Positions 8,002-16,184 of a DNA stretch of 25,944 bases are shown in pieces. The stretch covers positions 1 to 25,944 of the forward strand of contig JAFUWR010000361.1 in NCBI GenBank assembly GCA_017471125.1. Reading direction: 5' to 3'. The notes beneath the pieces are model-generated. The model was not told the origin of the DNA. It did no database searches and saw only the letters and a program-made list of their open reading frames with translations. Origin of the DNA: Clostridia bacterium. GTDB taxonomy: Bacteria; Bacillota; Clostridia; Christensenellales; Aristaeellaceae. A program made the position numbers and the translations under genes. Within the stretch, counting starts at the first letter, position 1; each line of letters begins with the position of its first letter.

Positions 8002-9063
8002 ATGAACGATAAGATCAAGGCCGTCCGCGCCTACAAGCGGAACGTGGCCGTGGCGCTGTGCCTGCTGCTGGCCGTATTCCTGCTGATCCCCGTGCTGGTG
8101 AAGTCCCCGTACATATTGAACATATTCGTGCTGGTGTTCTACATGTCCACCCTGTCCATGGCCTGGAACCTGCTGGGCGGCATGACCGGCCAGAATTCCC
8201 TGGGCCACGCGGCCTACATGGGCCTGGGCGCGTATGCCTCGTGCCTCTTGATCACCAAGGCCCACGCGAACCCCTGGCTGTCGGCGATCTTCGGCATGAT
8301 CGTCGTGGGACTGGTGGCGGGCGTCATCTTCTACCCGTGCTTCATCCTCCGCGGTCCGTACTTCACGCTGGTGTCCATCGCCTTCGGCGAGGCCATGCGG
8401 CAGTTCATCATCAACTCCACCTTCTTCGGCCGGGCCTCCGGCGTGGGCCTGCCCTTCGGGCGGGACAGCTGGCTGGACTTCCGCTTCGGCAGCAAGGTGC
8501 CGTACTACTATGTGGGCCTGCTGATGGTCATCGGCATATATCTTCTCATGAAGAAGATCGAGCGCTCCCGCATGGGCTACGCGCTTCGGACCATCCGCGA
8601 GGATGAGGACGCCGCCGCGGCCATCGGCATCAACCCCACGAAGTACAAGATCATGGCCGTCGTGGTCTCGGCGATGGTGGCGGCGCTGGTGGGCTTCTTC
8701 TACGCCAGCTACATCCGCTACATCGACCCGGAGCTGATGGTGCAGGCCAAGTCCACCGAGTCGGTGCTGCCCGCGGTGGTGGGCGGTGCGGCTTACGTCG
8801 AGGGCCCGCTGGTGGGCGGCCTCATCATGATCCCGCTGTCCGAATTCCTCCGCGCGAAGTTCAGCGCGGTGCTCCCCGGCATCAACATGCTGCTATACGC
8901 CATCGCCCTGCTGGCGGTCATACGCTTCCGGCCCACGGGCATCCTGGGCTGGTACATGCACAGCGGCCTCAAAAAGACCATCGACACGAAGCTGTTCAAG
9001 AAGCCGCCGGTGGAGGTTTTTGAGGCGGTCGAGCTCGAGAAGCACAGCGGAAGGGAGGCGTGA
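8002..9063 (+). CDS. livM: Branched-chain amino acid ABC transporter permease LivM
   Basis: Second membrane subunit, 353 aa, with about nine hydrophobic helices. GMTGQNSLGHAAYMGLGAYA (about 56-75) is the LivM signature, and the EAA-like cytoplasmic loop falls around RTIREDEDAAAAIGINPTKYK. AGGAGG overlapping the end of livH serves its ATG. The last 20 residues (EVFEAVELEKHSGREA) are a charged tail. The stop lies just before livG. Confidence 0.96.
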   Translation: MNDKIKAVRAYKRNVAVALCLLLAVFLLIPVLVKSPYILNIFVLVFYMSTLSMAWNLLGGMTGQNSLGHAAYMGLGAYASCLLITKAHANPWLSAIFGMIVVGLVAGVIFYPCFILRGPYFTLVSIAFGEAMRQFIINSTFFGRASGVGLPFGRDSWLDFRFGSKVPYYYVGLLMVIGIYLLMKKIERSRMGYALRTIREDEDAAAAIGINPTKYKIMAVVVSAMVAALVGFFYASYIRYIDPELMVQAKSTESVLPAVVGGAAYVEGPLVGGLIMIPLSEFLRAKFSAVLPGINMLLYAIALLAVIRFRPTGILGWYMHSGLKKTIDTKLFKKPPVEVFEAVELEKHSGREA

Positions 9064-9065
9064 GC

Positions 9066-9815
9066 ATGAGCAGTACCCCCATCATCGAGGTCCGGCACAT
9101 CACCAAGCGGTTCAAGGGCCTGACGGCGGTGAAGGACGTGTCCTTCTCCATCAAGGAGGGCGCCATCACCGGCATGATCGGTCCCAACGGCGCGGGCAAG
9201 TCCACCACCTTCAACATGATCTGCGGCTACTACCCGCCCACCGAGGGCCGGATATTCTTCCGGGGCCAGGACATCACCGACAAGAAGGCCTACGACTACA
9301 CCAAGATGAAGATCGCCCGGACCTTCCAGATCATGAAGCCCCTGAAGAACCTGAGCGTGCTTGAGAACGTGGTGGCCTCCTGCTACTTCGGCCACGCCGC
9401 CGCGAAGAACGAGCGCGAGGCCCGGGAGCGGGCCATGGACGTGCTGCAATTCACGGGCCTGTACGAGAAGCGGCACATCCTCTCCAAGGACATGGGCACG
9501 CCCGACCAGAAGCGCCTGGAGATGGCGCGGGCGCTGGCCACGAAGCCGGAGCTTCTGTTCCTGGACGAGAACATGGCGGGCCTGAACCCCGCCGAGACCG
9601 AGGCCGCCATCGAGCTGATACGTTCTATAAATAAGTCCGGCGTCACCATCTTCCTGATCGAGCACATCATGCAGGCGGTGGTCAGCCTCTGCGAGGAGGT
9701 CATCGTGCTGCACCACGGCGAGAAGATCGCCGAGGGCACCCCGGAGCAGGTCATGAACGACCCCATGGTCATGGAGGTCTACCTGGGCAAGAAGGAGGCT
9801 TCAAACCATGCTTAA
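9066..9815 (+). CDS. livG: Branched-chain amino acid ABC transporter ATPase LivG (unusual signature motif)
   Basis: ATPase subunit, 249 aa. Walker A GPNGAGKST is at 39-47, Q-loop RTFQ at 85-88, Walker B LLFLDE at 163-168 and switch His at 200. The C-terminal HGEKIAEGTPEQV is typical of LivG. Two places depart from the family: the LSYGQ-type signature reads MGTPDQK (143-149), and the DEP after Walker B is DEN (167-169). I chose ATG 9066 because GGAGG lies 7 bases upstream; the GTG at 9060 (overlapping the livM stop) is only 1 base from it. It overlaps livF by 8 bases. Confidence 0.94.
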   Translation: MSSTPIIEVRHITKRFKGLTAVKDVSFSIKEGAITGMIGPNGAGKSTTFNMICGYYPPTEGRIFFRGQDITDKKAYDYTKMKIARTFQIMKPLKNLSVLENVVASCYFGHAAAKNEREARERAMDVLQFTGLYEKRHILSKDMGTPDQKRLEMARALATKPELLFLDENMAGLNPAETEAAIELIRSINKSGVTIFLIEHIMQAVVSLCEEVIVLHHGEKIAEGTPEQVMNDPMVMEVYLGKKEASNHA

Positions 9816-10515
9816 AGTGGAAGGACTTCGGGCGGGCTACGGCGCCATCAACATCCTGTGGGACATATCCTTCGACGTGAAGGAGGGCGAGGTGGTGGCC
9901 ATCCTGGGCTCCAACGGCGCGGGCAAGACCACCATGGTCCGGGCGATCACCGGCATGGTGCGGCCGTCCGCGGGCTCCGTCAGCTTCAACGGCGAGGAGC
10001 TGGCGAAGAAGAGCTCCCGGTTCATACTGGACAAGGGCATCGTCCAGGTGCCCGAGGGCCGGCAGATCTTCACCGAGATGACGGTGCTCGAAAACCTCGA
10101 GATGGGCGCGTTCAACAAGGCCACCCGCGCCGCGTTCCAGCAGAACCTGGCCGTGGCCTACCAGCGGTTCCCCAAGCTCCAGGAGCGCGCCAGGCAGGCC
10201 GCGGGCACGCTGTCCGGCGGCGAGCAGCAGATGCTGGCCGTGGCGCGGGCGCTGATCGGCATGCCCAAGCTGCTGATATTGGACGAGCCGTCCCTGGGCC
10301 TCGCGCCCAACATCGTGGACGACATCCTGAACGTCGCCTCCGAGATGGCCAAGAAGGACGGCATCTCCGTGCTCCTCGTGGAGCAGGACATCACCAAGGC
10401 CCTCGCCTGCGCCGACCGCGGCTACGTCGTCGAGAACGGGCGCATCGCGCTGGAGGGAACGGCTGCCGAATTGTCAGCGAATGAACACGTCAAGAAAGCC
10501 TATTTGGGAATATAA
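9808..10515 (+). CDS. livF: Branched-chain amino acid ABC transporter ATPase LivF
   Basis: Second ATPase subunit, 235 aa. Canonical throughout: Walker A GSNGAGKT (34-41), VPEGRQIFTEMTVLENLEMG (81-100, the LivF hallmark), signature LSGGEQQ (135-141), Walker B LLILDEPSLGLAP (155-167). With LivG carrying a degenerate signature, LivF supplies the only standard LSGGQ-type motif of the pair. GGAGG 9 bases upstream of the ATG lies within livG. Confidence 0.97.
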   Translation: MLKVEGLRAGYGAINILWDISFDVKEGEVVAILGSNGAGKTTMVRAITGMVRPSAGSVSFNGEELAKKSSRFILDKGIVQVPEGRQIFTEMTVLENLEMGAFNKATRAAFQQNLAVAYQRFPKLQERARQAAGTLSGGEQQMLAVARALIGMPKLLILDEPSLGLAPNIVDDILNVASEMAKKDGISVLLVEQDITKALACADRGYVVENGRIALEGTAAELSANEHVKKAYLGI

Positions 10516-10547
10516 ATCAATTGTCGATTCAACATTTAAGTTGATAA

Positions 10548-10568
10548 GCGCCGTCGGCAGTTCGGCGC
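10548..10568 (+). other. Hairpin in the livF-livK gap
   Basis: GCGCCG and CGGCGC form a 6-bp stem with a 9-base loop between livF and livK, with no T-run. Such hairpins often protect or partly terminate transcripts ahead of a highly expressed binding-protein gene; that role is inferred. A weak promoter-like pair (TTGTCG, 16 bases, GATAAG) lies just upstream. Confidence 0.4.
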
Positions 10569-10599
10569 AGATCATAAAACGATCAAGGAGGAAGCACCC

Positions 10600-11847
10600 A
10601 TGAAGAAAATGATCTCCCTGCTGAGCGTCCTGGCCCTGGTGCTGGCGCTCTTCACTGTGCCCGCGATGGCGGAGGAAGCCCCCATCCGCATCGGCACCAT
10701 CTACGCCATGTCCGGCGGCAACGCGGCCATCGGCGAGAACATCCTGCGCGGCATCGACTTCGCCGTTAACGAGATCAACGCCAAGGGCGGCGTGAACGGC
10801 CGCATGCTGGAGGTCGTTCGCGGCGACCACGCCGGCGACCCCGCCCAGGGCAAGTCCGAGGCCGAGCGCCTCATCACCCAGGAGCATGTGGATGTCATGA
10901 TGGGCTGCCACATGTCCACCGTCACCGAGGTCGTGGCGCAGGTCTGCACCCAGTACGGCGTGCCGATGATCACCGCCATCTCCACCCTGGACCGCCTGTC
11001 CGACCCGGACCACGAGGCCATGGACTACTTCTTCCGCCTGTGCCCGCTGAACAGCGTGTACGTGGAGGACATGCTGAAGTACCTGAAGGACTCCTCCGAG
11101 CAGACCGGCGAGGAGATCAAGACCATCGCCATCTTCACCGACCGCGCCGCCATCGGCCAGGAGCTGATCCGCTGCGTCGAGCTGTACAAGGATGAGTACG
11201 GCTTCGACCTGGTCGCCACCGTGGACTATTCCTCCAACGCCACCGACCTGAGCGCCCAGGTGCTGGCCCTCAAGCAGGCCGACCCCGACGCCGTGCTGTG
11301 CGACAGCTACATCGGCGACGCCACCCTGTTCGTCCAGACCCTCAAGGCCCAGAACTACACCCCCAAGATGATCGTGGCCAAGGCCAACGGCTTCACCGAC
11401 CCCGCCTTCATCTCCAACCTGGGCGACGCCGCCAACGGCGTGGCTTCCGTGGTCGAGTTCAACCCTGACCTGATCAACGGCCAGGAGATCAACGAGGAGT
11501 TCAAGGCTGAGTACGGCGTCAACATGAACGGCCACTCCGCCGAGTCCTACACCGTGGTGTGGATCTTCAAGACCGCCATCGAGGCCGCCGGCTCCACCGA
11601 CGGCGAGGCCGTGCGCGACGCCATCGCCGCGCTGGACATCCAGGGCGAGTTCCCCGGCGGCCGCAAGATCGTGCTGCCCTATGACCGCATCAAGTTCGAG
11701 AACTACGACCTGGCCGGCACCCCCCACTATCGCGACAACACCTCCGCCTCCGTGGCCATCGCGCAGGTGCAGGGCGGCGAGTGGAAGACCGTGTGGCCCT
11801 TCGACTTCACCGATACCCAGATCGTCTATCCCGCCCCGCTGCAGTAA
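10600..11847 (+). CDS. livK: Branched-chain amino acid ABC transporter substrate-binding protein
   Basis: Extracytoplasmic type I binding protein (Peripla_BP_6 type), 415 aa. A signal peptide covers 1-24 (MKKMISLLSVLALVLALF...AMA) with an A-M-A signal peptidase I site before EEAPIRIG. The mature protein opens with IGTIYAMSGGNAAIGENILRG and VNEINAKGGVNGRMLEVV, typical of LivJ/LivK. There is no lipobox cysteine, unlike most binding proteins of one-membrane bacteria. It is last in the operon, with AGGAGG 8 bases before the ATG. The ligand is probably Leu/Ile/Val, but HAAT binding proteins also take urea, amides or aromatic acids. Confidence 0.93.
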   Translation: MKKMISLLSVLALVLALFTVPAMAEEAPIRIGTIYAMSGGNAAIGENILRGIDFAVNEINAKGGVNGRMLEVVRGDHAGDPAQGKSEAERLITQEHVDVMMGCHMSTVTEVVAQVCTQYGVPMITAISTLDRLSDPDHEAMDYFFRLCPLNSVYVEDMLKYLKDSSEQTGEEIKTIAIFTDRAAIGQELIRCVELYKDEYGFDLVATVDYSSNATDLSAQVLALKQADPDAVLCDSYIGDATLFVQTLKAQNYTPKMIVAKANGFTDPAFISNLGDAANGVASVVEFNPDLINGQEINEEFKAEYGVNMNGHSAESYTVVWIFKTAIEAAGSTDGEAVRDAIAALDIQGEFPGGRKIVLPYDRIKFENYDLAGTPHYRDNTSASVAIAQVQGGEWKTVWPFDFTDTQIVYPAPLQ

Positions 11848-11881
11848 GCGCAACGCGGTATAGCTGACCCCAAAACTGCCG

Positions 11882-11909
11882 ATCGCGCCGCCCGTTTGGG
11901 CGGCGCGAT
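11882..11909. terminator. Bidirectional hairpin terminator between livK and galT
   Basis: A perfect 12-bp stem ATCGCGCCGCCC / GGGCGGCGCGAT with a GTTT loop. It lies 34 bases after livK and 6 bases beyond the galT stop on the opposite strand, so it sits between convergent genes. T-runs are short on both sides (TCTT; CAGTTTTGGGG on minus). Confidence 0.7.
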
Positions 11910-11915
11910 TCTTGA

Positions 11916-13451
11916 TCAGACTGTTTTATACCCCAACGAGGAAAGGAACCTCACAATGCCTCGGTCCCCCTCCTCCGTCTGCTTATACACCCCGGCATCT
12001 GCGAGGACCCGCGCGCACTTGACGGCGAGCTCCTGCCGCAGGGCGGCGTCGGCCTCGTCGTCGGACATCCCGACGCCGCGGCGGGCGGCGATGTCCCTGA
12101 CCCACTCGTAGTGCTTGTCCAGCGGGGAGTCGGCCCCGGGCGCGTCGTCGACGGCCCGCCTGCCGGTCAGGTAGTCCTTCAACCCCTCCAGCTCGCTCAA
12201 AAGCCTGCCGGGGAGGATGAACAGGCCCATGACCTCGATCAGCCCGATGTTCTCCTTCTTGACGTGGTGCAGGTCGGCGTGGGGGTGGAAGATGCCCAGC
12301 GGGTGCTGCTCGGAGGTGCGGTTGTTGCGCAGCACCAGCGACAGCCGGTAGCCGTCCCCGACCCTGCGGGCGATGGGGGTGATGGTGTTGTGGGGCGTGC
12401 CGTCGGTCTCGGCGTACACGCCGCAGGCCACGTCCGTCCAGCCGCGCCACTTGACGAGCATCTCGTCGGCCAGCTCCACCAGCGCGTCCCGGTCCTTGCC
12501 CTCCAGCACGACGCAGGTCATCGGCCAGTCGGCCACATGCGCCGTCACGCCGTCCACCGGCGCGGCCAGCGGGATGCGCACGCCCGCGTCGTCCATGGGG
12601 AAGCGGTGATTGCCGCCCTGGAAGTGGTCGTGGGACAAGATCGAGCCGCCTACGATGGGCAGGTCCGCGTTGGAGCCCAGGAAGTAGTGGGGGAACAGGT
12701 CCACGAAGTCGAACAGCCGCACGAAGGTGCCCCGGTCGATCTTCATGGGGATGTGCTCGTGGTTGAACACGATGCAGTGCTCGTTGTAGTAGAGATAGGG
12801 AGAGTACTGCAAGTACCACGGCTTGCCCGACAGCGACAGCGGGATGACCCGGTGGTTCTGCCGCGCCGGGAAGCCCGGACGGCCCGCGTAGCCGGGGTTC
12901 TCCACGCACAGCATGCACTTGGGGTAGGCGGTCTGCTTCATGCTGCGCTGGGCGGCGATGTCGCGGGGGTCCTTCTCGGGCTTGGACAGGTTGATGGTGA
13001 TCTCCAGCCGCCCCGCGGGGGAGTCCTCGAAGAACCGGGCGTTCTTGGCGATGCGGTCCACCTTGATGTAGTCTACATCCCGGCAGAGCTGGTAGAACCA
13101 CGCCGTGGCCCGCTCCGGGCCCAGGGTCTCCCTCAACGCGGCGAACTTCTCCCGCACCATGGCCGGGTGGGGCGTCACCGCGCCCATCAGCTTGCCGCAG
13201 AACAGGTCCCGGCGCTCGCCGCTGTCCTGGAGGATGCCCGCCTCCACCGCCCGGTCGCACAGGGCCTCGAGGTACGCCGTCGCCGTCTCCGGCGCGGGCT
13301 CCGGGGCGTAGTCGATGGCCTCTGGCGCGTCCATGCCCATGATCTCCAACAGGCGGTTGACCGTGTAGGCCCGGTCGATGGGCGCGACCAGCCCCTTCTC
13401 CACGGCAAAATCCACCAGACGATAGATGCTCTCGGTTGCAGTCGGCTTCAT
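11916..13451 (-). CDS. galT: UDP-glucose--hexose-1-phosphate uridylyltransferase, class II
   Basis: Swaps UMP between UDP-glucose and galactose-1-phosphate in the Leloir pathway. At 511 aa it is the long Firmicutes class II form, not the ~350-aa class I form. The nucleotidyl-transfer segment is GGSILSHDHFQGGNHRFPM (268-286), with the histidines of SHDH (273-276) as the likely active site. MLCVENPGYAGRPGFPARQNHR and YLYYNEHCIVFNHEHIPM are also typical. GAGGGG is 7 bases before the ATG. It diverges from galK, with its own promoter at 13482-13510. Confidence 0.96.
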   Translation of the reverse strand: MKPTATESIYRLVDFAVEKGLVAPIDRAYTVNRLLEIMGMDAPEAIDYAPEPAPETATAYLEALCDRAVEAGILQDSGERRDLFCGKLMGAVTPHPAMVREKFAALRETLGPERATAWFYQLCRDVDYIKVDRIAKNARFFEDSPAGRLEITINLSKPEKDPRDIAAQRSMKQTAYPKCMLCVENPGYAGRPGFPARQNHRVIPLSLSGKPWYLQYSPYLYYNEHCIVFNHEHIPMKIDRGTFVRLFDFVDLFPHYFLGSNADLPIVGGSILSHDHFQGGNHRFPMDDAGVRIPLAAPVDGVTAHVADWPMTCVVLEGKDRDALVELADEMLVKWRGWTDVACGVYAETDGTPHNTITPIARRVGDGYRLSLVLRNNRTSEQHPLGIFHPHADLHHVKKENIGLIEVMGLFILPGRLLSELEGLKDYLTGRRAVDDAPGADSPLDKHYEWVRDIAARRGVGMSDDEADAALRQELAVKCARVLADAGVYKQTEEGDRGIVRFLSSLGYKTV

Positions 13452-13481
13452 ACTGACACCCCTCTATACGTTGATATTATT

Positions 13482-13510
13482 ATTATCGTCGAAATCCCAC
13501 CCCATGTCAA
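13482..13510 (-). promoter_or_regulatory. Sigma-A promoter of galT
   Basis: Minus strand: -35 TTGACA (13505-13510, perfect consensus), a 17-base spacer, and -10 GATAAT (13482-13487). Back to back with the galK promoter. Confidence 0.85.
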
Positions 13511-13517
13511 TATATTG
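13508..13517. promoter_or_regulatory. Palindrome between the divergent gal promoters (possible operator)
   Basis: CAATATATTG is a perfect 10-bp palindrome. It overlaps the galT -35 by three bases and ends three bases before the galK -35, so one bound regulator could affect both genes. An operator role is inferred; the site is short and no regulator gene is in the window. Confidence 0.35.
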
Positions 13518-13520
13518 GCC

Positions 13521-13549
13521 TTGCGGAATCGGGGATTTTGTTATACAAT
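13521..13549 (+). promoter_or_regulatory. Sigma-A promoter of galK
   Basis: -35 TTGCGG (13521-13526), a 17-base spacer, and -10 TACAAT (13544-13549). The galK ATG follows at 13588 behind AGGAGGT with a 7-base gap. Confidence 0.83.
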
Positions 13550-13587
13550 ATACTTTAGAATAAAATGCCCATCAGGAGGTATGCGAT

Positions 13588-14835
13588 ATGGATGTCAGGA
13601 AGCTATTGGAGAAGAACGCGGCGCGGATGGACGCGCTGTACGCGGGCGTGGACCAGACCGAGCGCTACGAGCAACTGGCGGAGGCGTTCCGCGCCCAGTT
13701 CGGGCGGGAGCCCGCGCTGTTCGTGTCGGCCCCGGGCCGCACGGAGGTGGTGGGCAACCACACCGACCACCAGAACGGCAAGGTGCTGGCCGCGTCGGTG
13801 AACCTGGACACGGTGGCCGCCGTCGCGCCCCGGGAGGACGGCATCGTCAAGCTGTACTCGGCGGGGTTTGAGATGCCCTTCGTGGTGGACGTGGCGGACG
13901 ACACCGTCCACGAGGACGAGAAGGAGACCACCTTCGCGCTGATCCGCGGCGTGGCGGCGCGGTTGAAGCAGTTGGGCTACATGGTCGGCGGCTTCGACGC
14001 CAGCGTCACCTCCACGGTGTTCAAGGGCAGCGGCCTGTCCTCGTCGGCGGCGTTCGAGGTCATGCTGGTGGCGGCCTTCGACGCGCTGTACAACGGCTGG
14101 CGGGTCGACCCCAAGGAGAACGCCCGCGTCTCCCAGTACGCCGAGAACGTGTTCTTCGGCAAGCCCAGCGGCCTGCTCGACCAGTCGGCCAGCGCCGTGG
14201 GCGGGCTGGTGACCATGGACTTCGCCGTGTCCCCGGCCAGCGTGGAGTCCATCGCCTACGATTTCGGGGCCAAGGGCTACGCGGTGTGCGTGGTGGCCGC
14301 CGGCGGCGAGCACGGCAACCTGACCGCGGACTACGCCGCCGTCCCCGCCGAGATGAAGGACGTGGCCAGGGCCCTGGGCCGGGAGCTGCTGTGCGACGTG
14401 ACGCCCGAGGAGCTGATGGCCGCGCTGCCGAAGCTCAAGAACCGCGTCAAGGACCGCGCCATCCTCCGCGCCTTCCACTATGTGGACGAGACCCGGCGCG
14501 TGGCGGACGCTGTGGACGCGCTCAAGGCCGACGACCTGCAGGGCTTCTTCAGGGCCGTCATCGGCTCCGGCGAGAGCAGCTGGAAGCTGCTCCAAAACCT
14601 GCACGTCCCGGGCAGCGACAACCAGGAGATGCCCCTGGCGCTGGAGATGAGCCGCCGCATGCTCGAGGGCCGCGGCGCGTGGCGCATCCACGGCGGCGGG
14701 TTCGCGGGCACCATACTGGCCTTCGTGCCCTTCGACCTGCTGGACGGCTACCGCGCCGCCATGGACGGCGTGTTCGGCGAGAAGGCCACGACGGTGCTGG
14801 CCATAAGACCCGAAGGAGTCGTCAAAATCGATTGA
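13588..14835 (+). CDS. galK: Galactokinase (GHMP family)
   Basis: Phosphorylates galactose at C1, feeding GalT. At 415 aa it is slightly longer than the usual ~390. The three GHMP motifs are present: GRTEVVGNHTDH (50-61), GSGLSSSAA (147-155), and GGGFAGT (369-375). Asp198 in SGLLDQSASAVGG fits the catalytic base. The first motif differs from the classic GRVNLIGEHTDY: Glu is Asn and Tyr is His, a variant I associate with clostridial galactokinases. Another GHMP sugar kinase is possible, but the pairing with galT argues for galactose. A 20-bp palindrome spans the stop codon. Confidence 0.9.
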   Translation: MDVRKLLEKNAARMDALYAGVDQTERYEQLAEAFRAQFGREPALFVSAPGRTEVVGNHTDHQNGKVLAASVNLDTVAAVAPREDGIVKLYSAGFEMPFVVDVADDTVHEDEKETTFALIRGVAARLKQLGYMVGGFDASVTSTVFKGSGLSSSAAFEVMLVAAFDALYNGWRVDPKENARVSQYAENVFFGKPSGLLDQSASAVGGLVTMDFAVSPASVESIAYDFGAKGYAVCVVAAGGEHGNLTADYAAVPAEMKDVARALGRELLCDVTPEELMAALPKLKNRVKDRAILRAFHYVDETRRVADAVDALKADDLQGFFRAVIGSGESSWKLLQNLHVPGSDNQEMPLALEMSRRMLEGRGAWRIHGGGFAGTILAFVPFDLLDGYRAAMDGVFGEKATTVLAIRPEGVVKID

Positions 14836-14843
14836 TCGATTTT
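14824..14843 (+). terminator. AT-rich palindrome across the galK stop
   Basis: AAAATCGA-TTGA-TCGATTTT folds as an 8-bp stem and contains the galK TGA in its loop. It ends in TTTT and could be a weak terminator, but the stem is AT-rich. Low confidence for termination; the palindrome itself is certain. Confidence 0.4.
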
Positions 14844-14846
14844 GAA

Positions 14847-14957
14847 AGTGTGGAGTGTGGAGTGTTGAGAGTGGAGTTAAGTGTGCGGCAGGCCGTCGCG
14901 ATGACGCGCGGCAGCGGCTATTCACTCCACATTCCACACTCAACACTCCACACTAAA
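14847..14957. repeat. Inverted pair of tandem heptamer arrays around a GC-rich core
   Basis: Left arm 14847-14880 is about five 7-bp units of AGTGTGG type (AGTGTGG, AGTGTGG, AGTGTTG, AGAGTGG, then a decayed one). Right arm 14923-14957 is five units of CACTCCA type, the reverse complement. Between them is a 42-base GC-rich core. It fills the gap between galK and tsaE, and I see no promoter in it. Confidence 0.85.
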
Positions 14958-14979
14958 TGTAGCGTCAAGGATTGTAAAT

Positions 14980-15450
14980 ATGCGATATATCACTTGTTCA
15001 GAGAATGACACCCTCGCGTTCGGTTCCCGCCTCGCCCCCATGCTCGCGCCGGGCGACGCGGTGCTGCTGTACGGCGACCTGGGCGCGGGCAAATCGGTGC
15101 TGGCCCGGGGGATCGCCCGGGGGCTGGGGGTCGCGGGCCCCATGCCCAGCCCCACCTTCACGCTGATGATGCCCTATACCGGGACGGACGGCGCGAAGCT
15201 CTACCACTTCGACCTGTACCGCATCGCCGACCCGGACGAGTACTACGCCGCGGGCCTGGACGAGTTCGTCGGCGGCGACGGCGTGGCGGTGGTGGAGTGG
15301 CCGCAGATGGCGGACCTGGCCCCGGAGCCGGCGCTGGAGCTCCACATGGCCCGGGCGGGGGCCGACGATGCCCGCTCGATCGAGATCGAAAACTACGGCG
15401 TCGCGGGGTTCGACCCCGCGGCGCTGTCGGAATGGGAGGCGGGCGCATGA
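14980..15450 (+). CDS. tsaE: tRNA threonylcarbamoyladenosine biosynthesis ATPase TsaE
   Basis: ATPase that drives the TsaB-TsaD complex in t6A synthesis. The 156-aa protein has Walker A GDLGAGKS (53-60 region), SPTFTLMMPY, LYHFDLYRI and VVEWPQ, all typical of the family. AAGGA lies ahead of the ATG. Its stop overlaps the tsaB start by 4 bases (ATGA). First gene of tsaE-tsaB-rimI. Confidence 0.96.
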   Translation: MRYITCSENDTLAFGSRLAPMLAPGDAVLLYGDLGAGKSVLARGIARGLGVAGPMPSPTFTLMMPYTGTDGAKLYHFDLYRIADPDEYYAAGLDEFVGGDGVAVVEWPQMADLAPEPALELHMARAGADDARSIEIENYGVAGFDPAALSEWEAGA

Positions 15451-16184
15451 AGCTGCTGGCGATAGACACCTCCGGCCCGGTGGCGGGCTGCGCGGTGATG
15501 GTGGACGGGCGGGTGACCCGGCTGACCGCCATGGACTGCGGGCTGACCCACTCGGAGACCATCATGCCCGCGGTGGACGAGGCGCTCGCCGCCTCGGGCC
15601 TGACCTGCCGGGACATCGACTGCTTCGTGGCGGTGGCGGGCCCCGGCTCCTTCACCGGCGTGCGGCTGGGCGTGTGCGCCGTCAAGGGGCTGGCCCACGC
15701 GGTGGGCAAGCCCTGCGCCCGCATCAGCTCCCTCGAGACGCTTTCGATGAACTATTACGGCTTCGACGGCCTGTGCTGCCCGATATTGGACGCCCGCCGG
15801 GGCCAGGTCTACTGCGCCGCCTATGAGATGGTGGACGGCCTGCCCCGGGAGGTCATACCGCCCGACGCCCGGGCGCTCACCGATTTCCTCGAGATGCTGC
15901 CGACGGACCGCCGCCTGGCCTTCGTGGGAGACGGCGTGCCGGTGCACGGCGACAGGGTGCGCGATATGCTCGGCACCCGCGCCGTGCTGGCTCCGGTGAA
16001 CCTCATGCACCTGCGTGCCGACGCCGCCTGTGCGCTGGCCGCGGCCCATCCCGAGGACTGGATGCCGCCGCACCGGCTCACCCCCATCTACCTCCGCGCG
16101 CCCCAGGCCGAGCGGGAGCGCCGCGCGGGCCGGGACCACACCCGGTCCCTGAAAAGACAGAAGGAAGAAGAACGTCAAAGATGA
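15447..16184 (+). CDS. tsaB: tRNA threonylcarbamoyladenosine biosynthesis protein TsaB
   Basis: Inactive ASKHA-fold partner of TsaD in the t6A transferase complex. The 245-aa protein starts MKLLAIDTSGPVAGCAVM. It contains VAVAGPGSFTGVRLGVCAVKGLA and LDARRGQVYCAAYE, the family hallmarks. The ATG at 15447 has GGGAGG 7 bases upstream, inside tsaE. Its stop overlaps rimI by 4 bases. TsaD, its required partner, is not in the window. Confidence 0.95.
   Translation: MKLLAIDTSGPVAGCAVMVDGRVTRLTAMDCGLTHSETIMPAVDEALAASGLTCRDIDCFVAVAGPGSFTGVRLGVCAVKGLAHAVGKPCARISSLETLSMNYYGFDGLCCPILDARRGQVYCAAYEMVDGLPREVIPPDARALTDFLEMLPTDRRLAFVGDGVPVHGDRVRDMLGTRAVLAPVNLMHLRADAACALAAAHPEDWMPPHRLTPIYLRAPQAERERRAGRDHTRSLKRQKEEERQR

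Noticed and set aside
10474..11853. A 459-codon minus-strand open frame over livK
   Set aside because: Shadow of livK: repetitive Gly/Val/His/Asp composition and no recognisable domain.
12111..13871. A 586-codon plus-strand open frame over galT
   Set aside because: Shadow of galT and of the start of galK; no motif, and it runs across both gal promoters.
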